This document shows positions 22,952-30,971 of a DNA stretch of 32,228 nucleotides, one piece after another. Location: contig CAZKMO010000020.1 of assembly GCA_964554015.1 (NCBI GenBank), positions 1 through 32,228 on the forward strand, in the 5' to 3' direction. Each line of letters starts with the position of its first letter. Positions within the stretch are counted from its first letter, which is position 1. Under the pieces are notes generated by a model that was given only the letters and a program-made list of their open reading frames with translations, searched no databases and was not told the DNA's origin. A program made the position numbers and the translations under genes. The DNA is from CAYUAG01 sp964554015. GTDB taxonomy: Bacteria > Zhuqueibacterota > QNDG01 > CAYUAG01.

Positions 22952-24201
22952 TGAAACCTAAAGGAAACGGCTCTGCTGAATTAGATTTTTATACCCAGGA
23001 TCCTTTAACCGTAACCGAATTAACCCAAGAAATCAAGAAAACTTTGGAAACCAGTTTTCCTCCTTTATGGGTGCAGGGAGAAATTTCTAATTTTAAAAAA
23101 CACTCGTCTGGTCATTTTTATTTTTCCCTAAAGGATTCTGAGGCTCAGATATCCTGTGTTATGTGGAAAAACAGGAGCAGCAATTTACTTTTTCAGGTAC
23201 AGGATGGCATGAAGGTTATTGTTCTGGCCCATCTCAGTGTCTATATGTTGCAGGGACGTTATCAGCTGAATGTTCAACAGATTCGACCGGCTGGGATAGG
23301 AGATTTACAACTTGAATTTGAAAAACTTAAAAGACGTCTGGCTGAAGAAGGTCTTTTCTCTGAAGAACATAAAAAACCTATTCCCCTTTTTCCTGAAACC
23401 ATGGGTATTGTTACCTCACCAACCGGAGCAGCTTTACAGGATATTAGAAGTGTAATACAAAGACGTTTTCCCTGTGTAAAACTTATTCTCTGGCCGGCAA
23501 AAGTGCAGGGTGAAAATGCGGCTCAGGAAATAGCTGAAGGTATCGAAGCTTTTAATCGGTATGGGAATATTGATGTGCTTATAGTAGGAAGGGGAGGAGG
23601 CTCCCTGGAAGATTTATGGCCCTTTAATGAGGAAATAGTTGCCAGAGCAATATTTAACTCCTTCATCCCGGTAATTTCTGCCGTAGGTCATGAGATAGAT
23701 TTTTCCATTAGTGATCTGGTGGCAGATAAACGGGCACCTACTCCTTCTGCCGCGGCTGAGGTAGCAGTACCGGACAGAGAGGAATTATTACAGAATATTT
23801 TGCTATATAAAAATAACATTATACAAAATCTGACTGATTTATTTATTGCCTATCATGATTTTCTGGAAAGAGTAACCAAAAGCTATGGATTTCGCCGCCC
23901 GGTGGATAAAATTCAGGAGTACTTCTTGAGAATTGATGATCTGAGTACCCATTTCATTACTTTAATGAAACATAACCATAAAATCAGACAATCAAAAATA
24001 AATAATATCGATGGCCGCCTGAAAGCCTTGAATCCCCGATCAGTGCTGGAGAGGGGATACAGTATTACCACTCGCATGCCGGAGGGCACTGTAATTCATA
24101 ATGCCCAAGAGTTACAAAAGAATAATATGATTCATACCAGATTTGCCCGGGGTTGTGCTGATTCATTAGTAGAAAAGATCACAATCGAGGATACAGGATG
24201 A
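22948..24201 (+). CDS. xseA: Exodeoxyribonuclease VII large subunit
   Basis: Catalytic subunit of the single-strand DNA exonuclease that works in mismatch repair and degradation of damaged DNA. The N-terminal OB-fold (about 20-115: LTVTELTQEIKKTLE, LWVQGEISNFKKHSSGHFYF, MWKN) is followed by the nuclease core with VTSPTGAALQDIRSVIQRR, IVGRGGGSLEDLWPFNEE at about 212-229, SAVGHEIDFSISDLVADKRAPTPSAAAE at about 244-271, a helical arm, and LERGYSI near the end. The 417 residues are normal. The ATG overlaps the stop of the bS22-like gene (ATGA); a second ATG follows directly. Its own stop overlaps the xseB start, so the two subunits are coupled. Confidence 0.97.
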   Translation: MMKPKGNGSAELDFYTQDPLTVTELTQEIKKTLETSFPPLWVQGEISNFKKHSSGHFYFSLKDSEAQISCVMWKNRSSNLLFQVQDGMKVIVLAHLSVYMLQGRYQLNVQQIRPAGIGDLQLEFEKLKRRLAEEGLFSEEHKKPIPLFPETMGIVTSPTGAALQDIRSVIQRRFPCVKLILWPAKVQGENAAQEIAEGIEAFNRYGNIDVLIVGRGGGSLEDLWPFNEEIVARAIFNSFIPVISAVGHEIDFSISDLVADKRAPTPSAAAEVAVPDREELLQNILLYKNNIIQNLTDLFIAYHDFLERVTKSYGFRRPVDKIQEYFLRIDDLSTHFITLMKHNHKIRQSKINNIDGRLKALNPRSVLERGYSITTRMPEGTVIHNAQELQKNNMIHTRFARGCADSLVEKITIEDTG

Positions 24202-24431
24202 CCAAAAAAGAGAATGAAAAAAGTTTCGAAGAAGCCTATAATCAGTTAAAAGAAGTGGTGGAAAAACTTGAAAACAGTGATACTGATCTGGAAGAATCTC
24301 TGGAAATTTTTGAACAAGGCATACGTCTTATTAATTATTGTAATAAAAAGTTAGAGGATGCGGAACATAAATTTCAGAAATTAGTGAAAGATGATAATAA
24401 TAATCTGCATTTGGAAGATATAAAGGAATAG
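24198..24431 (+). CDS. xseB: Exodeoxyribonuclease VII small subunit
   Basis: A 77-residue helical partner of XseA; several copies bind the large subunit's helical arm and are required for activity. Signatures are SFEEAYNQLKEVVEKLENSD at 9-28, DLEESLEIFEQGIRLINYCNKKLEDAE and the closing acidic tail. It overlaps xseA by 4 bases, with GAGGATACAGG upstream as ribosome site. The dxs gene follows after 7 nt. The order xseA-xseB-(ispA)-dxs is common in bacteria; the usual ispA (farnesyl diphosphate synthase) gene is absent here. Confidence 0.96.
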   Translation: MTKKENEKSFEEAYNQLKEVVEKLENSDTDLEESLEIFEQGIRLINYCNKKLEDAEHKFQKLVKDDNNNLHLEDIKE

Positions 24432-24438
24432 GTGATCA

Positions 24439-26364
24439 ATGCCACAATTTTTAGATAGAATTAATTATCCTGCCGATTTAAAGAAAGTTGATGTAAATGA
24501 TTTGGGAAAATTAGCCGAAGAAATCAGAGAGTTTATTATATCGCATGTATGTAAAACCGGCGGGCATCTGGCTCCTTCTCTGGGAGTGGTAGAATTAACC
24601 ATAATTTTGCATTATGTTTTCAATGCTCCCCAAGATAAAATCCTCTGGGATGTGGGACATCAGGCTTATGTGCATAAAATTTTAACTGGACGAAAAGAAA
24701 ATTTTCATACGCTGCGCCAGTATGGAGGAATAAGTGGCTTCCCCAAGATTTCGGAAAGTGAATACGATTGTTTTGGGGTGGGACATTCATCTACTGCTAT
24801 TTCCGCTGCTCTGGGATTTGCCATTTCCCGGGATTTAAAACATGAGCATGAAAAAATTATAACGGTTGTCGGAGATGGCGCTATGACCGCAGGTTTGTCT
24901 TTTGAGGGATTAAATAATGCCGGTGCTTCTAAAAGAGATTTAATTGTGGTATTGAATGATAATAGAATGTCCATATCTCCTAATGTGGGTGCTTTATCCA
25001 AATATTTCACTCAAATTATTGCTAATCCTTTATATAATAAAATTAAGGAAGATATTTGGTGGCTGACCGGAAAATTACCCATGGGTTCCAATAAAGTGAG
25101 AAAAGCGGTACAAAGAGTTGACGAAGGTCTTAAGACCATGGTGGTACCCGGATCTTTATTCGAGCGTCTGGGCTTCAGATATTTCGGACCCATAGATGGG
25201 CATAATATCAAGGAATTACTGCGGGTGTTTAATGATGTCAGTAAGTTAAAAGGGCCGATTTTAGTACATTGTCTCACGCAGAAGGGCAAGGGATATAAAT
25301 TTGCCGAAGAAGATGCTACCAAGTATCACGGGATAGGCAAATTTTGTCCGGAAACCGGGAATATAAAATCAAAGAAATTACCAAGCTATGCCGAAGTTTT
25401 TGGTAAAACCGTTACCGAAATTGCCGAAAAAGATGATAAGATAATAGGCATAACTGCTGCCATGGCGGAAGGAACCGGATTAAAATATTTTGCGGAACGG
25501 TTTCCAGAGCGTTTTTTTGATGTAGGTATTGCGGAACAGCATGCCGTAACCTTTGCTACGGGTTTGGCTTTAAATGGATATAAGCCTGTAGTGGCCATTT
25601 ATTCTACTTTTTTGCAAAGAGCACTGGATCAGGTGATTCATGATGTAGCCTTGCAGAATATTCCGGTCATTTTTGCTCTGGACAGAGCCGGCCTGGTGGG
25701 CAATGACGGTCCCACTCATCATGGCAGTTTTGATCTCAGCTTCTTAAGGTTTATTCCCAACCTGGTAATCATGTCTCCCAAGAACGGAACAGAGTTCCGG
25801 AATATGCTTTGGACTGCCTGCCAGTACGAAAAAGGGCCAATTGCCATACGCTATCCCCGGGGTCAATGTTTAGGGTTGGGGGAGAATGAAACCGGTTTCA
25901 ATAAAATAAAAATCGGAGAAAGTGAAATTGTCCGGCCGGGAGAACAAGTAGCCATTCTTGCCATTGGTGACCGAGTAATGCCGGCGGTGAAGATTGCTCA
26001 GCGACTTTCCCGGGAGCAGATATCAGTAAGTGTTATTAACTGCAGATTCATCAAGCCTCTGGATAAAAAAATGATTGAAAAAACAGTGAAGAAATTTCCC
26101 GTTCTCTTAACCTTGGAAAATAATAGTATTATCGGAGGTTTGGGAAGCAGTGTGGCAGAAATAATCGCTGAAAAAAAATTAAGCAATAATTTAATTTTTC
26201 AGAGATTCGGGTTACCGGATACATTTATCACTCATGGAGATACGGATACGTTACTGGGTGAAATTGGATTAGATATTGATTCCTTATGCGAACAAATTAA
26301 AAAGATAACCAGTAAATTTTCACTTAAAAACAGTATTCTCTCAAAGTTTAATTTCGGTAGATAG
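24439..26364 (+). CDS. dxs: 1-deoxy-D-xylulose-5-phosphate synthase
   Basis: Thiamine-diphosphate enzyme that condenses pyruvate and glyceraldehyde 3-phosphate, the first step of the MEP isoprenoid pathway. The 641 residues are typical. Visible motifs: GGHLAPSLGVVELT near 41-54, DVGHQAYVHKILTGR near 71-85, the thiamine motif GDGAMTAGLSFEGLNNAG starting at 145 with LNDN near 172, the YFGPIDGHN loop, VGIAEQHAVTFATGLA with the catalytic glutamate, and RAGLVGNDGPTHHG followed by AIRYPRGQC. The C-terminal transketolase domain closes with LENNSIIGGLGSSVAE. AGGTGAT lies before the ATG. Its presence implies the MEP route of isoprenoid synthesis. The nadK gene follows after 4 nt. Confidence 0.97.
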   Translation: MPQFLDRINYPADLKKVDVNDLGKLAEEIREFIISHVCKTGGHLAPSLGVVELTIILHYVFNAPQDKILWDVGHQAYVHKILTGRKENFHTLRQYGGISGFPKISESEYDCFGVGHSSTAISAALGFAISRDLKHEHEKIITVVGDGAMTAGLSFEGLNNAGASKRDLIVVLNDNRMSISPNVGALSKYFTQIIANPLYNKIKEDIWWLTGKLPMGSNKVRKAVQRVDEGLKTMVVPGSLFERLGFRYFGPIDGHNIKELLRVFNDVSKLKGPILVHCLTQKGKGYKFAEEDATKYHGIGKFCPETGNIKSKKLPSYAEVFGKTVTEIAEKDDKIIGITAAMAEGTGLKYFAERFPERFFDVGIAEQHAVTFATGLALNGYKPVVAIYSTFLQRALDQVIHDVALQNIPVIFALDRAGLVGNDGPTHHGSFDLSFLRFIPNLVIMSPKNGTEFRNMLWTACQYEKGPIAIRYPRGQCLGLGENETGFNKIKIGESEIVRPGEQVAILAIGDRVMPAVKIAQRLSREQISVSVINCRFIKPLDKKMIEKTVKKFPVLLTLENNSIIGGLGSSVAEIIAEKKLSNNLIFQRFGLPDTFITHGDTDTLLGEIGLDIDSLCEQIKKITSKFSLKNSILSKFNFGR

Positions 26365-26368
26365 TTGT

Positions 26369-27238
26369 ATGAAGATTGCTTTATTTGCCAATACGCAGAA
26401 GCCGCATATTAAACAGGTCAGTAATTCTTTAATCGACTGGCTGCTTGATCACCATATCAGGATTATAATCAGTTCCCATTTATCCCAATTTTTAGAAAGA
26501 GATGATAACAAAATTACCCTGGTTGAGAGAGAAGATATTGCTTCTCAGAGTGATGTCATCATAACTCTGGGGGGAGATGGAACACTTTTATTTGCCGCCA
26601 AACTAGTGGGATCTTCTCAAACACCACTGCTGGGAGTTAATGTGGGAGGATTGGGATTTTTAACCGAGGTGTCATTGGATTCCCTGTATAAAAAACTTGA
26701 TGATTTAATATCTGGTAACTATTCCATTCATAAGCGCATGACTGTCCATTGTGAAATTGTGAATGAAGATCTCAATGATACCTATATTGCTTTAAATGAT
26801 TTAGTAGTGCAGCGTTCCACCAGTTCTCGGGTAATTGAAATTGATCTAAGTATTAACAATACATTTTTTAATAAATATATTTCAGATGGAATTATAATTT
26901 CCACTCCCACCGGTTCAACTGCTTATTCTCTTTCTGCCGGAGGCCCTATTGTCATACCCACACTTGAATCCATAATCATCAATCCCATCTGTCCTCATGC
27001 CTTAACCGTGCGTCCTGTGGTTATTCCAGCTGACAGTGTTATTGATTTGCAAATAAAAACAAGTGAAAAAGAATTACTGATAACCCTGGATGGTCAGAAG
27101 AATTTGTATTGCAATGCTCCCTTATCCATAAAAATTCATAAAAATAATTCTTATATACATTTAATTACTTTTAAAGAGCATAATTTTTTTGAACTGCTCC
27201 GGCAAAAACTGCAGTGGAGATGTTTGCCGAAAAAATAA
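26369..27238 (+). CDS. nadK: NAD kinase
   Basis: Phosphorylates NAD to NADP with ATP or polyphosphate. The 289 residues fit the family. LGGDGTLLFAAK with the catalytic aspartate (D70) is followed by LLGVNVGGLGFLTE, then NDLVVQRS, YISDGIIISTPTGSTAYSLSAGGP (NAD site) and HALTVRPVVIP. It starts 4 nt after dxs with no ribosome site of its own, so it is probably coupled to dxs translation. Its TAA directly abuts the stop of the convergent LysR gene, with no terminator between. It ends the long plus-strand operon. Confidence 0.96.
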   Translation: MKIALFANTQKPHIKQVSNSLIDWLLDHHIRIIISSHLSQFLERDDNKITLVEREDIASQSDVIITLGGDGTLLFAAKLVGSSQTPLLGVNVGGLGFLTEVSLDSLYKKLDDLISGNYSIHKRMTVHCEIVNEDLNDTYIALNDLVVQRSTSSRVIEIDLSINNTFFNKYISDGIIISTPTGSTAYSLSAGGPIVIPTLESIIINPICPHALTVRPVVIPADSVIDLQIKTSEKELLITLDGQKNLYCNAPLSIKIHKNNSYIHLITFKEHNFFELLRQKLQWRCLPKK

Positions 27239-28141
27239 TTAATTAATTTCCATTTCACTTTTCCAGTCAGGATTTAACATGGAAAGGAATTTTTTGGTCC
27301 AGGTGGTAATATACTTCCCCTTTTTTATTATTACTCCATAGCAACTTTTATTGAAGAAATGGCTAATAGGAATAACTTCCAGATAAGGTTTATGTTTTCC
27401 TTCTATGGCGGTTTTAGGGATGATGGCAATTCCTATACCTTTTTCTACATATTGTTTAATAGTCTCGGCATTGGTGGCTTCAATAATTATATAGGGATTC
27501 AGATTATGTTTTTGAAATACCTCATCCAGTTCCTTTCTGGAGATTAATCCTTTTTCATAGGAAATTATAGGATATTTTTGAATATCATAGAGAGATATAT
27601 TTTTTTTCTTTGCTAGTTCATGTCCCTGAGAAGTAATTAAAATTCTTTCAATTGGTTCTAAATTGATAACCAATAAATTTTTGGGAATATTATCGTGTAT
27701 AGGAGTAATGCCAAAATCTATTTCTCCAGATTGAGTCAAGGATATTATTTCCGGCCACCGCCGTTCTAATATCCGAAATTTAATATCCTGATATTTTTCC
27801 GAAAATGCAGTAATTACTTTAGGCAGTATATTCATAATAATAAAGGTTGTGGCTGCAAAGGTAAGCACTCCTTTTTGAATTCCTCTCTTATCTTCAAAAG
27901 TGGTTTTTAAATCTTCTATGGAAATGATTATGGATGATATCAGTTCATAAAATATTTCCCCAGCATGAGTTAAATCTTTTTGGGGCCCATAGCGGTGGAA
28001 AAGTTTTATATTGAGTTCATCTTCCAGAGAAGAGATTTGCTGGCTTACTGCAGATTGGGTAATATTCATTTTTTCTGCTGCTTTGGTTAAACTGCCAAAT
28101 TTGGCACTATAATAAAAACCTTTTAATCGTTGTAAATCCAT
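27239..28141 (-). CDS. LysR-type transcriptional regulator
   Basis: The 300-residue regulator starts with the winged helix-turn-helix (residues 1-62: LQRLKGFYYSAKFGSLTKAAEKMN, ITQSAVSQQISSLEDEL, KLFHRYG). The effector domain (about 90-295) of type 2 periplasmic-binding fold follows, with LTFAATTFIIMNILPKVITAF, GEIDFGITP and GIGIAIIPK; the style is near CysB/CysL regulators. The effector is unknown. The gene is divergent from the hydrogenase genes with a 377-bp gap that contains a dyad at 28250-28270, so control of mvhGA is likely. A TATAAT box at 28177-28172 on the minus strand is its probable -10. No ribosome site is evident. Confidence 0.93.
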   Translation of the reverse strand: MDLQRLKGFYYSAKFGSLTKAAEKMNITQSAVSQQISSLEDELNIKLFHRYGPQKDLTHAGEIFYELISSIIISIEDLKTTFEDKRGIQKGVLTFAATTFIIMNILPKVITAFSEKYQDIKFRILERRWPEIISLTQSGEIDFGITPIHDNIPKNLLVINLEPIERILITSQGHELAKKKNISLYDIQKYPIISYEKGLISRKELDEVFQKHNLNPYIIIEATNAETIKQYVEKGIGIAIIPKTAIEGKHKPYLEVIPISHFFNKSCYGVIIKKGKYITTWTKKFLSMLNPDWKSEMEIN

Positions 28142-28171
28142 TACTGGTCATAAATTAATTAAAAATATTAG

Positions 28172-28177
28172 ATTATA
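28172..28177 (-). promoter_or_regulatory. Candidate -10 box of the LysR gene
   Basis: On the minus strand this reads TATAAT, about 31 bases before the ATG at 28141. No good -35 hexamer lies 16-18 bases upstream, which would fit a weak or activator-dependent promoter. Confidence 0.35.
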
Positions 28178-28249
28178 TCTGAATATACAAAAAAAATCGG
28201 GGAGAGGCAAGTATAAGATAAGTAATCAGGTAACAATTTCTATTATTAA

Positions 28250-28270
28250 TTATATTAATGATCAATATAA
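28250..28270. promoter_or_regulatory. Candidate LysR operator dyad
   Basis: TTATATT-N7-AATATAA is a perfect 7-base inverted repeat, centred at 28260. That is about 57 bases before the predicted hydrogenase transcription start, near the usual recognition-site position for LysR regulators. The AT-rich background raises the chance of coincidence. Confidence 0.45.
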
Positions 28271-28281
28271 ACATTTTTTAC

Positions 28282-28310
28282 TTGACTTATAATGAATTAG
28301 ATATTACATT
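28282..28310 (+). promoter_or_regulatory. Candidate promoter upstream of the hydrogenase genes
   Basis: TTGACT at 28282-28287 and TACATT at 28305-28310 are 17 bases apart, giving a start near 28317. The leader to the first hydrogenase gene would be about 200 nt and would include the terminator-like hairpin at 28412-28450. Confidence 0.5.
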
Positions 28311-28411
28311 AAAATTGTATGAAAGCTTCTAAATGTGTATAAAATAATAGAAGTAGTAATGCTAATTAAACTAAAATTTCATTTATTTTTAAGATTTTTA
28401 TTTAAAATTTT

Positions 28412-28450
28412 ACCTGATTGGAATGCAATGATATCTAATCAGGTTTTTTT
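28412..28450 (+). terminator. Intrinsic terminator / possible attenuator before mvhG
   Basis: ACCTGATT (28412-28419) and AATCAGGT (28437-28444) form an 8-bp stem that may extend by a G-U and a G-C pair. Seven T's run from 28444 to 28450. It lies on the plus strand between the predicted promoter and the hydrogenase start (28519), so there is no annotated gene upstream for it to terminate. This implies either a small RNA of about 130 nt or transcription attenuation. Confidence 0.75.
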
Positions 28451-28518
28451 ATTTAGGGAACAAATAAGCATATTATATTGTTAGCAATAAAATATTATAA
28501 TCATGTGGAGATAAATCA

Positions 28519-29502
28519 ATGGCTAAACCAAAATTTGCTTTGTACTGGGCGGGAAGTTGCGGGGGATGTGAGATTGCTTTTCTGGATATAAGAGAAAAAA
28601 TCCTGGAAGTAGATAAAGCCGTGGATCTGATTTTTTGTCCCTGTATAATGGATCCCAAATATAAAGATATTGAAGCGCTGCCGGATAAGGAAATTGATGT
28701 CTGTCTGTTTAACGGATGTATTCGAAATGAGGAAAACCTGCATATTGCCGAACTTCTCAGGAAAAAATCCAAGGTACTGGTTGCCTTTGGATCTTGTGCC
28801 ACGGAAGGATGCATTCCCGGATTAGGAAATTTGACCACTTGTGATGCTATCCAAAAGTATGTATATCAGGAATCACCTTCCACTTTTAATCCTAAGAAGA
28901 TTCGGCCCCAAGCTAAAACCAAAGTTAAGGAAGGTGAATTAACCATTCCTGAAATGTTCAAGTATGTCCGAACCTTAGGCCAGGTGACAGAGGTTGATTA
29001 CTTCATGCCCGGCTGTCCTCCGGTAGCTGAGCAGATTTGGGCGGTTTTGGAAGCGGTTCTGACTGGTAAATTACCCCCCAAAGGTTCGGTAGTAGGTGTT
29101 AATGCCAAAACTGTATGTGATGAATGCGAAAGAATCAAGACTGATGATAAAAAGGTAAAAGCATTTAAAAGACCTCACCTGGTGGATCCCAAAGATATAG
29201 ATCCGGAAAAATGTTTGCTGGAACAAGGAATTATCTGTAACGGACCGGCAACCCGGGCCGGATGCAGTGCACTGTGTCCTCAAGTAAATCTGGGATGCAG
29301 AGGATGCTATGGTCCGGCCGAAGGTATTCAGGATATGGGAGGAAAACTTGCCGGAGCCATTGGATCCATAATCGACAGCGATGATCCGGAAGAAATCGAG
29401 AAGATTGTCAATCAAATTGTTGATCCGGTCGGTACATTTTATCGATTTAATTTACCCAGTTCACTTTTAGGGAGAAAATGTGATGAAAAAAGTAACAATT
29501 GA
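28519..29502 (+). CDS. mvhG: [NiFe] hydrogenase small subunit, MvhG-like (group 3)
   Basis: Electron-transfer subunit of a soluble group-3 [NiFe] hydrogenase, close to methyl-viologen-reducing (F420-non-reducing) MvhG. Proximal cluster ligands are visible: SCGGCE (C14, C17), GSCATEGC (C93) and MPGCPP near 165-170. The C-terminal third has further cysteines for two ferredoxin-like clusters, with the hallmark GPATRAGCSALCPQVNLGCRGCYGPAEG shape. The 327 residues are normal and there is no Tat signal, so it is cytosolic. GGAG at 28507-28510 supports the ATG. The large-subunit gene overlaps its end by 20 nt. The mvhD and hdrA genes that usually accompany it are not in this window. Confidence 0.95.
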   Translation: MAKPKFALYWAGSCGGCEIAFLDIREKILEVDKAVDLIFCPCIMDPKYKDIEALPDKEIDVCLFNGCIRNEENLHIAELLRKKSKVLVAFGSCATEGCIPGLGNLTTCDAIQKYVYQESPSTFNPKKIRPQAKTKVKEGELTIPEMFKYVRTLGQVTEVDYFMPGCPPVAEQIWAVLEAVLTGKLPPKGSVVGVNAKTVCDECERIKTDDKKVKAFKRPHLVDPKDIDPEKCLLEQGIICNGPATRAGCSALCPQVNLGCRGCYGPAEGIQDMGGKLAGAIGSIIDSDDPEEIEKIVNQIVDPVGTFYRFNLPSSLLGRKCDEKSNN

Positions 29503-30943
29503 TCCTATAACCAGACTTGAGGGTCATGGGAAAATCGAAATATTTTTAAATGATAAAGGAAATGTTGAGAATGCCTATCTACAGATTCCCGAACTTCGCG
29601 GATTTGAAAAATTCTGTCAGGGCAGACCAGTGGAAGAAATGCCTCGTATAACTTCCCGGATATGCGGGGTGTGTCCGGAAGCCCATTTAATGGCCTCCGC
29701 CAAGGCCTGTGATGCCGTATATCATCTGGAAATTCCCCGGACAGCCAAGATGCTGCGTGAACTTCTGTACAGTATATTTTTTGTTACGGATCATACTACC
29801 CATTTTTATGCCCTGGCCGGCCCTGATTTTGTGGTAGGACCGGATGCCCCCAAAGAACAGAGAAACATTCTGGGAGTTATCCATAAAGTAGGGTTGGAAA
29901 TCGGGGGTAAGGTGATTGAATTAAGAGGTATGTGTCATGAGTGGATAAAAAAGATAGGGGGGAAGGCTGTACATCCGGTGGGTGCGGTTCCGGGAGGTAT
30001 GAGTAAGGGACTCACCCAGGAAGAGCAGAAGCAGCTTATTGCTGACGGAAAAAAAGCAGTGGAATTCGGAAAATTCACCATACAATTATTCAATGACATT
30101 GTTCTGAAAAACAAGCAGTATGTGGATTTGATTCTGAATGACATGTTTACTCACCAGACCTATAATATGGGTTTGGTTGATGAAAATAATCACCCCAATT
30201 TTTATGATGGAAAAATACGGGTCACCGGTCAGGATGGAAAGGAATTTGCCAAATTCAAACCATCTGAATATCTGGACCATATCGAGGAACATGTGGAACC
30301 CTGGTCCTATCTGAAATTCCCCTTTCTTAAAAAAGTTGGATGGAAGGGATTTGTAGACGGCCCCCAGAGTGGTGTGTATAAAGCCACACCCCTTTCCCGT
30401 TTGAATGCCGGGGAGGGAATGGCTACATCCCTGGCTAATGAGGAACACGATCGTATGTATGAAACTTTGGGCGGAAAACCAGTGCATCAAACCCTGGCTA
30501 CGCATTGGGCCCGGATTATTGAGCTTCTCTATTCCGCGGAACGATGGGTGGAGCTTGCCAGTGATTCGGAGATAACTAGTCCGGAGTATCGTATCGTACC
30601 AACTGAAACGCCGGATGAAGGTGTCGGTGTAGTAGAAGCTCCCCGGGGTACACTTTATCATCATTATAAAACCGATCAAAACGGAATGATTAAGGAAGCT
30701 AATTTGATAGTAGGAACAACCAATAATAATGCTCCTATTAATATGTCGGTAAAAAAGGCAGCGCAGGGTCTTATAAAAAAAGGTAAGGTAAATGACGGCT
30801 TGCTTAATATGGTTGAAATGGCCTTCCGCGCCTATGATCCCTGCTATGGATGTGCCACGCATACACTTCCGGGGGAAATGCCTCTGATAGTTAAAATATT
30901 TGACCATAATAAAACCTTGATCAAAGAACTAAGGCAACATTGA
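29483..30943 (+). CDS. mvhA: [NiFe] hydrogenase large subunit, MvhA-like
   Basis: Catalytic subunit carrying the NiFe(CN)2CO site. The N-terminal ligand motif RICGVCPEAH (C61, C64, H68) and the C-terminal DPCYGCATH (C454, C457, H460) are intact. A 26-residue tail after H460 is the peptide normally cut off by a maturation endopeptidase after nickel insertion. VTIDPITRLEGHGKIEI is the usual start. I chose ATG 29483 because GGGAG at 29470-29474 lies about 8 bases before it; a GTG at 29480 is in frame. No maturation genes (hypA-F in the hydrogenase sense) are in the window, so they must be elsewhere. The ackA gene follows after 28 nt. Confidence 0.95.
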   Translation: MKKVTIDPITRLEGHGKIEIFLNDKGNVENAYLQIPELRGFEKFCQGRPVEEMPRITSRICGVCPEAHLMASAKACDAVYHLEIPRTAKMLRELLYSIFFVTDHTTHFYALAGPDFVVGPDAPKEQRNILGVIHKVGLEIGGKVIELRGMCHEWIKKIGGKAVHPVGAVPGGMSKGLTQEEQKQLIADGKKAVEFGKFTIQLFNDIVLKNKQYVDLILNDMFTHQTYNMGLVDENNHPNFYDGKIRVTGQDGKEFAKFKPSEYLDHIEEHVEPWSYLKFPFLKKVGWKGFVDGPQSGVYKATPLSRLNAGEGMATSLANEEHDRMYETLGGKPVHQTLATHWARIIELLYSAERWVELASDSEITSPEYRIVPTETPDEGVGVVEAPRGTLYHHYKTDQNGMIKEANLIVGTTNNNAPINMSVKKAAQGLIKKGKVNDGLLNMVEMAFRAYDPCYGCATHTLPGEMPLIVKIFDHNKTLIKELRQH

Positions 30944-30971
30944 TTTTTTATTCAGGACTGGATAGAAAAAA

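Noticed and set aside
27200..27260. Terminator between nadK and the LysR gene
   Set aside because: The stops abut directly and only AT-rich TAATTAATTAATT is present, without a GC stem and T-run.
30086..30907. 273-codon minus-strand frame
   Set aside because: It is antisense to mvhA and has no recognisable domain.
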